Source: Polynucleobacter sp. UBA962
GTDB taxonomy: Bacteria; Pseudomonadota; Gammaproteobacteria; Burkholderiales; Burkholderiaceae
Direction: 5' to 3'
DNA length: 6,615 nucleotides
Assembly: GCA_002292975.1 (NCBI GenBank)
Contig: DBCI01000119.1
Location: forward strand, 17,003 to 23,617
How positions within the stretch are numbered: the stretch's first letter is position 1; every line of letters begins with the position of its first letter. Both the position numbers and the translations under genes were made by a program. Shown here piece after piece: positions 1 to 6,500 of this stretch. The notes beneath the pieces were generated by a model. It worked only from the letters and a program-made list of their open reading frames with translations, made no database searches and was not told the DNA's origin.

Positions 1-1602
1 TCAAGGCAGCTGTGGTGGGGCCATCAAATTCCAGCTTGGTATGGTGATGCAGGCGAGATTTTTGTTGCTCGCTCAGAAGACGAGGCAAAAAGCAAAGCAA
101 GGGCTGCTGGATATGCAGGATCCCTAAGGCGCGATGATGATGTCTTAGATACTTGGTTTAGCTCTGCACTTGTTCCGTTTAGCTCATTGGGCTGGCCCAA
201 GCAAACCAAAGAGTTAGAGCACTTTTTACCCTCCTCGGTCTTGGTTACTGGTTTTGACATCATCTTTTTCTGGGTTGCGCGCATGGTGATGATGACCTGT
301 CACTTTACCGGTAAGGTTCCATTTCATACGGTTTATGTGCATGGCTTAGTGCGGGATGCTGAGGGCCAAAAGATGAGCAAGTCTAAAGGCAATACCTTGG
401 ACCCGATTGATTTAATTGATGGCATTGATCTCGATAGCTTAGTTAATAAGCGTACCTCTGGTCTGATGAACCCTAAACAAGCAGAGAGTATTACCGAAAA
501 GACCAAAAAAGAATTTGCGGATGGTATCCCCCCCTTTGGAACCGATGCCTTGCGCTTTACCTTTGCCTCACTGGCCTCATTAGGTCGTAATATAAATTTT
601 GATCAGAAGCGTTGTGAGGGCTATCGTAATTTTTGTAACAAGCTCTGGAATGCAACTCGCTTTGTCTTAATGAATTGCCCTGGTGATGAGAAAGACAATG
701 GCTTTGCTCCGTGCGATAACCAATGTGGGCCTGAAGGGTATTTAGATTTTTCAGCGGCTGATCGCTGGATTGTCTCGATCTTGCAGCGCACCGAGGCAGA
801 CGTGGCTAAGGGTTTTGCCGATTATCGTTTTGACAATATTGCTACAGCGATTTATCAATTTGTCTGGGATGAATACTGCGATTGGTATCTAGAGCTAGCT
901 AAAGTACAGTTACAAACCGGTACACCCGCCCAGCAGCGCGCTACTCGTCGCACCCTGTTGCGGGTTCTAGAAACAATCTTGCGTCTTGCCCATCCCATCA
1001 TTCCATTCATTACAGAAGAGTTATGGCAAACCATTGGGCCCAAGAGTGGCAAAGATCTCTCACAGCAACCCGCTCAATCCATTGCCTTGCAATCCTATCC
1101 AGTTTCCGAGCCCAATAAGATTGATCCCAAGAGTGAAGCATGGATGAATGAGGTCAAAGCTATTGTGGATGCCTGTCGCAACCTGCGTGGTGAAATGCAA
1201 ATCTCACCAGCACAGAAAGTGCCCCTGTGGATTACTGGCAACTCCTTATTCTTAGAAAAAGCTGCTCCTTATCTTGGCGCCCTAGCCAAGCTATCTGAAA
1301 TCAAGATCATTAACGATGAAGCGCAATTTGAGCGAGACGCCCCAGGAGCTCCGATTGCCCTTGTTGGTCAAAATAAATTACTTCTCAAGATTGATGTCGA
1401 CCCGAAAGCCGAGCATGCACGTCTATCCAAAGAAATTACTCGTCTCGCAGGGGAAATTAGTAAGTGTCAGAACAAATTAGGCAATGAAGGTTTTGTAGCA
1501 CGTGCACCGGCAGAGGTCATCGAGCAAGAGAAAAAGCGACTTGCTGATTTTGAAGTCAACCACGCTAAACTGAGTCAGCAGTTAGCAAAATTAGCTCAAT
1601 GA
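1..1602 (+). CDS. valS: Valyl-tRNA synthetase, C-terminal part (5' end outside window)
   Basis: This is the 3' portion of a class I aminoacyl-tRNA synthetase that charges tRNA-Val with valine in the cytoplasm. The frame is open from base 1, so the gene begins upstream; 533 residues are visible out of the roughly 950 usual for bacterial ValRS. Visible blocks, in window residues, are [14 protein letters not shown] (1-14), [11 protein letters not shown] (about 47-57), the ATP-binding signature [10 protein letters not shown] with KMSKS at 124-128 (bases 370-384), [14 protein letters not shown] (about 180-193) and [17 protein letters not shown]. The helical anticodon-binding domain follows ([13 protein letters not shown] and [12 protein letters not shown]). 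The end is the ValRS C-terminal coiled coil, about 468-531, containing [20 protein letters not shown]. The editing domain and N-terminal HIGH motif lie mostly or wholly outside the window. No defect is seen. A TTG at 187 is an internal leucine codon, not a start. The stop is TGA. Confidence 0.98.
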   Translation, partial: SRQLWWGHQIPAWYGDAGEIFVARSEDEAKSKARAAGYAGSLRRDDDVLDTWFSSALVPFSSLGWPKQTKELEHFLPSSVLVTGFDIIFFWVARMVMMTCHFTGKVPFHTVYVHGLVRDAEGQKMSKSKGNTLDPIDLIDGIDLDSLVNKRTSGLMNPKQAESITEKTKKEFADGIPPFGTDALRFTFASLASLGRNINFDQKRCEGYRNFCNKLWNATRFVLMNCPGDEKDNGFAPCDNQCGPEGYLDFSAADRWIVSILQRTEADVAKGFADYRFDNIATAIYQFVWDEYCDWYLELAKVQLQTGTPAQQRATRRTLLRVLETILRLAHPIIPFITEELWQTIGPKSGKDLSQQPAQSIALQSYPVSEPNKIDPKSEAWMNEVKAIVDACRNLRGEMQISPAQKVPLWITGNSLFLEKAAPYLGALAKLSEIKIINDEAQFERDAPGAPIALVGQNKLLLKIDVDPKAEHARLSKEITRLAGEISKCQNKLGNEGFVARAPAEVIEQEKKRLADFEVNHAKLSQQLAKLAQ

Positions 1603-1603
1603 A

Positions 1604-1638
1604 CCATCCCATTTAAGCAAATGCATAGTTTGGGATGG
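1604..1638. repeat. Inverted repeat between convergent valS and higA-like gene
   Basis: CCATCCCA (1604-1611) is matched by its exact reverse complement TGGGATGG (1631-1638), with a 19-base interior. The repeat begins just after the valS stop and covers the last codons of the opposing gene. It could act as a weak bidirectional terminator hairpin, but the loop is long and no T-run follows on either strand, so this role is only suggested. Confidence 0.4.
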
Positions 1639-1936
1639 GTCTTGGTAATTTATTTGGATCCGCTTTAAAACGTTGGGTTACATCCCATAAATCCACAGCA
1701 GATTGCATTTGCAACCAGCTTTCAGGAGATCCTCCAACTGTCTTTGAAATCCGTAGTGCCATCTCAGCGCTAATTGAGCGCTTTTCAAGCAAAATTTCTG
1801 ATACGGTCAAGCGGCTCACTCCTAAATATTCTGCTAAAGCCGATTGACTAACCGCCAAAGCAGGCAAAATATCCTCCCGTAGTATTGCTCCGGGATGAGT
1901 GGGTCTGCGCAATGGATTACGTAGATTTTTTAGCAT
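1613..1936 (-). CDS. higA: HigA-family (XRE helix-turn-helix) antitoxin, orphan
   Basis: This 107-residue protein belongs to the HigA/VapI antitoxin family of DNA-binding proteins, which normally neutralise a HigB ribonuclease and repress their own operon. The family opening RNPLRRPTHPGAILRED is at residues 6-22. A helix-turn-helix runs at about 30-49 (SQSALAEYLGVSRLTVSEIL). It is followed by EKRSISAEMALRI (51-63) and the typical SPESWLQMQSAVDLW (70-84). Length is normal and the frame is intact. In canonical higBA operons the toxin gene lies immediately upstream of higA. Here the upstream side holds only about 88 bp before the divergent galU, and downstream lies valS, so no HigB partner exists locally. 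It may be a leftover antitoxin, an anti-addiction protein, or a plain regulator. No clear Shine-Dalgarno sequence precedes the ATG, so the exact start is less certain; an in-frame TTG eight codons later is the other option. The stop lies 10 bp past the convergent valS stop. Confidence 0.88.
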   Translation of the reverse strand: MLKNLRNPLRRPTHPGAILREDILPALAVSQSALAEYLGVSRLTVSEILLEKRSISAEMALRISKTVGGSPESWLQMQSAVDLWDVTQRFKADPNKLPRPIPNYAFA

Positions 1937-1937
1937 T

Positions 1938-1967
1938 TTTATACATTGAAAACAATTAAGATGTGAT
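1938..1967 (-). promoter_or_regulatory. Possible promoter of the higA-like gene
   Basis: On the minus strand ATCACA (1967-1962, 4 of 6 to TTGACA) is followed after 18 bases by TATAAA (1943-1938, 5 of 6 to TATAAT). The -10 box abuts the annotated ATG, so transcription would start at or just inside the start codon. Either this promoter or the annotated start is therefore questionable. A weak call from pattern only. Confidence 0.2.
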
Positions 1968-1974
1968 TACTTAA
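1956..1974. repeat. Short inverted repeat in the divergent higA/galU gap
   Basis: TTAAG (1956-1960) and CTTAA (1970-1974) form a 5-bp inverted repeat with a 9-base spacer in the AT-rich gap between two divergent genes. Its placement would suit an operator for the adjacent helix-turn-helix protein. Arms this short and AT-rich arise easily by chance. Confidence 0.2.
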
Positions 1975-1988
1975 GAAAATTCAAAAAA

Positions 1989-2017
1989 GTGACGATAAAT
2001 CCTGCAAAATGCATAAT
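1989..2017 (+). promoter_or_regulatory. Putative galU promoter, possibly giving a leaderless mRNA
   Basis: GTGACG (1989-1994, 4 of 6 to TTGACA) and CATAAT (2012-2017, 5 of 6 to TATAAT) are separated by exactly 17 bases. A start point about 7 bases after the -10 box falls at 2024-2025, on the A of the galU ATG. No Shine-Dalgarno sequence lies in front of that ATG, which fits leaderless transcription. Prediction from consensus matching only. Confidence 0.45.
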
Positions 2018-2024
2018 TACAACT

Positions 2025-2894
2025 ATGAATTCTAAACCGATCACCAAAGCCGTCTTTCCTGTCGCAGGTCTTGGCACGCGCTTTCTGCCAGCCACCAAGG
2101 CAAGCCCCAAAGAGATGCTCAATGTGGTGGATAAGCCTTTGATTCAATATGCTGTGGAAGAAGCCATCGCCGCAGGTATTACCGAAATGATTTTTGTGAC
2201 TGGGCGCAGTAAACGTGCAATTGAAGATCATTTTGATAAAGCCTATGAGCTTGAAGCAGAACTTGAAGCCAAGAATAAACAGAGCCTCTTAGAGATTGTT
2301 CGTAATGTCAAACCCAGTCACGTCGACTGTGTTTATGTACGTCAGGCAGAACCATTAGGCCTTGGGCATGCGGTTCTCTGTGCTGAAAAACTCGTCCGCG
2401 ATGAATCCTTTGCTGTAATTCTAGCGGACGACCTCTTAGATGGCCAACCAGCCGTTCTAAAACAAATGGTGGAACTATTCGCCAAGCAAAATGCATCCAT
2501 CCTGGCAGTTGAGAAAATCAAACCTGAACAAAGTAAATCCTATGGTGTCGTAGCCGCTCAATCCCAAGGCGCTGGTATCCACACGGTCAGCGGCATTATT
2601 GAAAAGCCGGAGTCAAAGGATGCGCCATCTAATCTAGGTGTTGTCGGTCGCTATATCCTGTCTTCCTCGATTTTTAAACACATCCGTAATCTCAAACCAG
2701 GCTCGGGTGGTGAATATCAATTAACGGATGCGATTGCAGCCCTTCTCAAAGAGGAGCCAGTTATTGCCTATGAATACGAAGGTATTCGTTATGACTGTGG
2801 CAGCAAACTGGGATACCTCAAGGCGACTATTGAGTTTGCACTCAAACATCCTGAACTAAAGGATGAATTTGAGTCCTATTTAAAGAATCGCTAA
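2025..2894 (+). CDS. galU: UTP-glucose-1-phosphate uridylyltransferase (UDP-glucose pyrophosphorylase)
   Basis: It makes UDP-glucose and pyrophosphate from UTP and glucose-1-phosphate in the cytosol, supplying envelope polysaccharides and galactose metabolism. The 289-residue product has the usual length and the bacterial GalU nucleotidyltransferase fold. Its nucleotide-binding loop GLGTRFLPATKASPKEML is at 15-32. QAEPLGLGHAVLCA follows at 107-120 and the metal/sugar-site ADDLL at 134-138. EKP is at 193-195, GEYQLTD at 229-235 and DCGSKLGY at 257-264. All key blocks are intact. I chose the ATG at 2025 because the family starts a few residues before KAVFPVAG. An in-frame GTG at 1989 would add 12 unconserved residues and coincides with the proposed -35 box. 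No Shine-Dalgarno is visible. It diverges from the higA-like gene and is followed by an independent toxin-antitoxin operon, so it is probably monocistronic. Confidence 0.97.
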   Translation: MNSKPITKAVFPVAGLGTRFLPATKASPKEMLNVVDKPLIQYAVEEAIAAGITEMIFVTGRSKRAIEDHFDKAYELEAELEAKNKQSLLEIVRNVKPSHVDCVYVRQAEPLGLGHAVLCAEKLVRDESFAVILADDLLDGQPAVLKQMVELFAKQNASILAVEKIKPEQSKSYGVVAAQSQGAGIHTVSGIIEKPESKDAPSNLGVVGRYILSSSIFKHIRNLKPGSGGEYQLTDAIAALLKEEPVIAYEYEGIRYDCGSKLGYLKATIEFALKHPELKDEFESYLKNR

Positions 2895-2900
2895 AACACA

Positions 2901-2927
2901 TTGGATAGATCCATCCAAAATTGGATG
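2901..2927. repeat. Overlapping, mutually exclusive inverted repeats after galU
   Basis: TTGGAT (2901-2906) can pair with ATCCAA (2913-2918). The same central arm, CATCCAA (2912-2918), can instead pair with TTGGATG (2921-2927), so the two stems compete. It begins 6 bases after the galU stop and may be the galU 3'-end structure, although no T-run follows. Alternatively the three half-sites could be protein-binding sites upstream of the toxin-antitoxin promoter. Confidence 0.5.
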
Positions 2928-2951
2928 AATGAGTAGCGTCTAAGGGCTTAT

Positions 2952-2983
2952 TTGCCTTATATAAAAATACCCATTAAAATGGG
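2952..2983 (+). promoter_or_regulatory. Promoter with overlapping palindromic operator for the toxin-antitoxin operon
   Basis: TTGCCT (2952-2957, 4 of 6 to TTGACA) and TAAAAT (2975-2980, 5 of 6 to TATAAT) are spaced by exactly 17 bases. The -10 box sits inside the perfect inverted repeat CCCATT-AA-AATGGG (2970-2983). Type II antitoxins commonly repress their own operon by binding a palindrome over the promoter, and this arrangement fits that model. The site is about 30 bp upstream of the antitoxin ATG. The binding itself is inferred. Confidence 0.55.
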
Positions 2984-3003
2984 CAAAATAATGCACTAAA
3001 TAT

Positions 3004-3008
3004 GGGGA
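3004..3008 (+). promoter_or_regulatory. Shine-Dalgarno site of the antitoxin gene
   Basis: GGGGA lies 6 bases before the ATG at 3015. It supports that start over the internal Met15 codon. Confidence 0.6.
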
Positions 3009-3014
3009 AAAACC

Positions 3015-3269
3015 ATGCCAATTACTCAGACTATTCATGCAAAAACGACGGTTAGCATGACAGATTTACGTCGGAATCCCAGTAAGATTCTGGAAGATGC
3101 TAACGATATGCCTGTTGCGATCCTCAACCACAATCGGGCAGAGGCTTATTTATTATCAGCAAAAGCCTATGAAAAATTATTAGATCTACTAGATGATGTT
3201 TCGCTGATAAAGACGATTCAGTCTCGCCGTGGGGGTAAAACTGTGAAGGTCAATATTGAAGACCTATAG
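3015..3269 (+). CDS. Phd/YefM-family antitoxin of a RelE-type toxin-antitoxin pair
   Basis: This 84-residue antitoxin of the Phd/YefM (StbD-like) fold is expected to bind and block the adjacent RelE-family toxin and, with it, repress their promoter. The N-terminal DNA-binding and dimerisation part is recognisable: TVSMTDLRRNPSKILEDAN (12-30), then the strand-turn MPVAILNHNRAEAYLLSAKAYEKLL (32-56, written here in full only as its start and end blocks: MPVAILNHN and AYLLSAKAYEKLL). The C-terminal tail (about 60-84, including SRRGGKTVKVNIEDL) is the usual flexible toxin-binding region. Length is typical. The gene has its own promoter and Shine-Dalgarno site. Its last 14 bases overlap the toxin gene, the classic arrangement that couples antitoxin and toxin synthesis. 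The E. coli RelE partner is instead the ribbon-helix-helix protein RelB, so this pair joins a Phd-type antitoxin to a RelE-type toxin, a combination known from StbDE-like modules. Confidence 0.92.
   Translation: MPITQTIHAKTTVSMTDLRRNPSKILEDANDMPVAILNHNRAEAYLLSAKAYEKLLDLLDDVSLIKTIQSRRGGKTVKVNIEDL
3245..3250 (+). promoter_or_regulatory. Shine-Dalgarno site supporting a TTG toxin start
   Basis: GAAGGT within the end of the antitoxin gene lies about 6 bases before TTG at 3256. An in-frame TGA at 3244-3246 closes the frame upstream, and no ATG or GTG occurs between that stop and the conserved N-terminus. These facts together support the TTG start. Confidence 0.6.
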
Positions 3270-3546
3270 TATTGAATTTCATACCTTAGCGCTTAAAGAG
3301 TGGAAAAAGTTAGACTGCGTAATTCAACAGCAATTTAGAAGGCAATTAGAAAAAAGGCTTGCTAACCCACACGTATCCTCAGCTCGTCTTCATGGTGATT
3401 TAGCTAATTTCTATAAGATTAAGTTAAAGGCTCTTGGCTATCGCTTAGTTTATGAGGTCATTGATCATAAATTGATAATCATGATCATCGCTGTTGGAAA
3501 AAGAGATCGATTTAAAATTTATCAAAGCGCCTCAAAACGAAAATAG
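3256..3546 (+). CDS. relE: RelE-family toxin, ribosome-dependent mRNA interferase
   Basis: This 96-residue RelE/ParE-superfamily toxin probably enters the ribosomal A site and cuts mRNA, halting translation when its antitoxin is degraded. It resembles E. coli RelE along its whole length: ALKEWKKLD (12-20), LANPHVSSARLHGDL (35-49), YKIKLKALGYRLVYEVID (53-70) and AVGKRDRFKIY (79-89). The E. coli RelE catalytic residues K52, K54, R61, R81 and Y87 correspond with a constant two-residue offset to K54, K56, R63, R83 and Y89, all present, so activity is expected. The start is a TTG overlapping the antitoxin gene by 14 bases. This weak start and the translational coupling would hold toxin output below antitoxin output. 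The gene ends 24 bp from the convergent dnaE stop. A ParE-like gyrase poison is the alternative, but the RelE active-site pattern argues against it. Confidence 0.93.
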   Translation: MKTYSIEFHTLALKEWKKLDCVIQQQFRRQLEKRLANPHVSSARLHGDLANFYKIKLKALGYRLVYEVIDHKLIIMIIAVGKRDRFKIYQSASKRK

Positions 3547-3553
3547 CGGTGTT

Positions 3554-3579
3554 TATGCCAAAGGATCTAGTTAGGCATA
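3554..3579. repeat. Inverted repeat between convergent toxin gene and dnaE
   Basis: TATGCC (3554-3559) and GGCATA (3574-3579) form a 6-bp inverted repeat with a 14-base interior across the 24-bp gap and the dnaE stop. It might serve as a shared terminator stem, but the stem is short and no T-run is present on either strand. Confidence 0.3.
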
Positions 3580-6500
3580 CTGAACTTCTACCGGGCTAAT
3601 TGGTGAATTGAATCCGGATTTATTTCCTAAGATTTGATGCAAATTGCGCAGGCAATTGTCATCGGGATATAGGCGGATGTCATCCGGAAACTGAACAAGA
3701 CATGCGCCGCCTTTTGCGACCACTGCTGCTGTTAGAGGCAATCCCTTTTTGGTGAGATTCGATTGGGTATTAACCTGACTCGACTGAATCAGGAATGGAT
3801 TAATTTGCGCGCGCAATACTTTGAGATCAATACCGGTATCTAGATTGAGATGCACATTCCTGGCAAAACGCAGACGTGCGCCCACTATATCCATCACGCT
3901 CTCGGCCACTACGCGCAAACCTCCTGAGAACTTATCCGGACTTACATTGACCTTCGCAATCAGTAGCTCATCTTCTTTTAACCACGAGCGGTTTGGTTCA
4001 TACATCTCGCTGTACAAAGTGAGCTCTAGTGCTGCAGTCCCATCATCAATGGTGGCGATCATCATCCGACCACGCTGACCCATCAGCATTCGGGAGGAGG
4101 TAATAATTCCGGCGACCAGTTGGTCTTTGCCTTCGGTCACCTTTACTAATGGCTGTCGGACAAAGTGAGTGACCTCAGGGCGATAGGCATCAAAGAGATG
4201 TCCTGTTAAGCATAAGCCCAAAGCAGCCTTTTCATCTTGTAAGCGCTTTTTCTCGGAAGAGGATGCTTCACGAACATACTCCGGGACATGCTTCTCAGAG
4301 TCTTCACCAAGGTCAAACAAACTCACCTGGTGAACGGATGCCTGTGCTTGCTCAGCCGCTTCAATAGCCCGAGAAAGAGATGCCAAGAGAGTGGCGCGCC
4401 CCTCATAAGGGTTGGCGTAGCCTTTTGCTGAATCACCCGCGATCGAATCAAAAGCACCTGCACGAATGAGGGCTTCGATGGCACGTCGATTGACCTGCCG
4501 TCGATCGACTCTGGCACAGAAATCAAATAAATTAACAAAGGGACCAGCCTTACGGGCCTCAACAATAATTTGAATGGCGCCCTCACCGGTTCCACGAACT
4601 GCACCCAAACCATAACGCATTGTTTTTAAGGGCGATTGGTGCTGAGCTTCAACGGTGTCCATAGGTTTTTCTTGAGCGCTTTTCTCATCACCAATTGGGG
4701 TGAACTCATACATGCCTGTATTAATGTCGGGCGGTAATATGTTTAAACCCTGATGCAAACTATCGTCATACAAGATCTTGATCTTATCGGTGTCATCCAT
4801 CGATAAAGATAAGTTGGCTGCCATGAACTCAGCGGGATAATACGCCTTGAGCCAAGCCGTTTGATAGGCAAGCAGCGCATACGCTGCGGCATGCGACTTA
4901 TTAAATCCATAGCCTGCAAAGCGCTCCATGAGGTCATAGATCTCATCGGCTTTGTATTCGGTTAAGCCATTCTTTTGTGCACCTTCTCGAAAAATCTTGC
5001 GGTGCTGGGCCATTTCTTCTGGCTTTTTCTTACCCATCGCACGCCGCAATAGGTCGGCCCCGCCTAAGGAGTAGCCACCAATCATCTGCGCCATTTGCAT
5101 CACCTGCTCTTGGTACACCATGATTCCGTAGGTCTCCCGCAAAACAGGCTCAATGCGTGGATCAGGATACTCAACCCGTTGCTGACCGTGCTTGCGTTTA
5201 ATGTAATCTGGAATGAGGTCCATTGGACCTGGTCGATAGAGGGCAACGAGCGCAATAATGTCTTCAAAGCGATCGGGTTTAGCGTCGCGCAACATCCCCT
5301 GCATACCCCGACTTTCCAACTGGAATACCGCAACCGTGTTGCCGCGCTTAAGTAACTCAAAAGCTGCGGGATCATCCAGAGGAATATCACTGATACTCCA
5401 ATTCTTTCTCTGTGGGTGAAGTGCTTTAATCCAACGCTCAGCCCCCGCTAAGATCGTTAGGGTGGTCAAACCCAAGAAGTCGAATTTCACAAGACCAATC
5501 GACTCGACATCGTCTTTATCAAATTGACTAATGACTCCTGCATCCTGATCTTTGGCATCTTGGGTATACAAAGGGCAAAAGTCCGTTAACTTACCGGGTG
5601 CAATCAGTACGCCTCCAGCATGCATACCCACATTTCGGGTCATCCCCTCTAACTGCTGCGCAAGGGCTAATAGTTGCCGCACCTCTTCTTCATTTTTCTC
5701 CCGCTCAGCCAGTTGCTTTTCTTCTTTCTTGGCCGATTCAATGGTCACCACTTGACCTGGCTTGAAGGGTACTAACTTAGCAATCCCGTCGACAAAGCCA
5801 TAGGGCTGCTCCAGCACGCGCCCCACATCCCGAATCGCCGCTTTGGCAGCCATCGTGCCAAAGGTAGCAATTTGACTCACCGCATCTTTGCCGTATTTCT
5901 CTTTGACATAGGCAATCACGCGGTCCCTGCCATGCTGACAAAAATCGATATCAAAGTCAGGCATCGAGACCCGCTCGGGATTTAAAAAGCGCTCAAAGAG
6001 CAAGTTGTATCGCAGTGGGTCAAGGTCTGTAATACCCAATGAGAATGCAACCAAAGAACCAGCACCTGATCCTCTGCCAGGCCCCACCGGTACGCCATTG
6101 TTCTTAGCCCAATTGATAAAGTCCGCCACAATCAAGAAATAACCCGGGAAGCCCATTTGCGCAATCGTGTTTACTTCAAACTTGAGGCGATCAATATAAC
6201 GTGCCTCGACCGATTTACGCTCCTCATTATTCGGATAGAGCTTCAGTAGATTCTTTTTCAGACCCAACTCGGCTTGTTGCATGAGATACGCATCTAAGGC
6301 CATTCCATCTGGCGTTGGGAATTCCGGTAGACGTGCTTGACCCAAGGTTAGGGTTAAGTTACACATCTTGGCGATCTCAACCGAGTTGGAAAGTGCTGCC
6401 GGTAGGTCAGCAAAGCGCTCCTGCATTTGTGCTTGCGTTAGAAAATATTGTTGTTCTGTAAAGAGTTTGGGTCGACGCGGATTGCCGAGCAACTCACCCT

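Noticed and set aside
187..189. TTG as a start codon for the valS reading frame
   Set aside because: The frame is open to base 1 and the upstream residues ([25 protein letters not shown]) are conserved ValRS sequence, so this is an internal leucine.
24..284. 86-residue minus-strand frame
   Set aside because: It lies antisense within conserved valS coding sequence and has no recognisable protein character.
1635..1847. 70-residue plus-strand frame
   Set aside because: It is antisense to the clear HigA-like gene; the minus-strand product has family motifs and this one has none.
1989..1991. GTG as the galU start
   Set aside because: It adds 12 unconserved residues, has no Shine-Dalgarno site, and coincides with the proposed -35 box; the ATG at 2025 fits the family.
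2901..2927. Repeated TTGGAT units as a CRISPR-like or tandem array
   Set aside because: Units are only 6-7 bases with no regular spacers and only two same-strand copies, so an inverted-repeat structure is the better description.
5095..5390. Overlapping frames of 86 and 96 residues on both strands
   Set aside because: Both lie within conserved dnaE sequence in other frames and show no domain or start signal.
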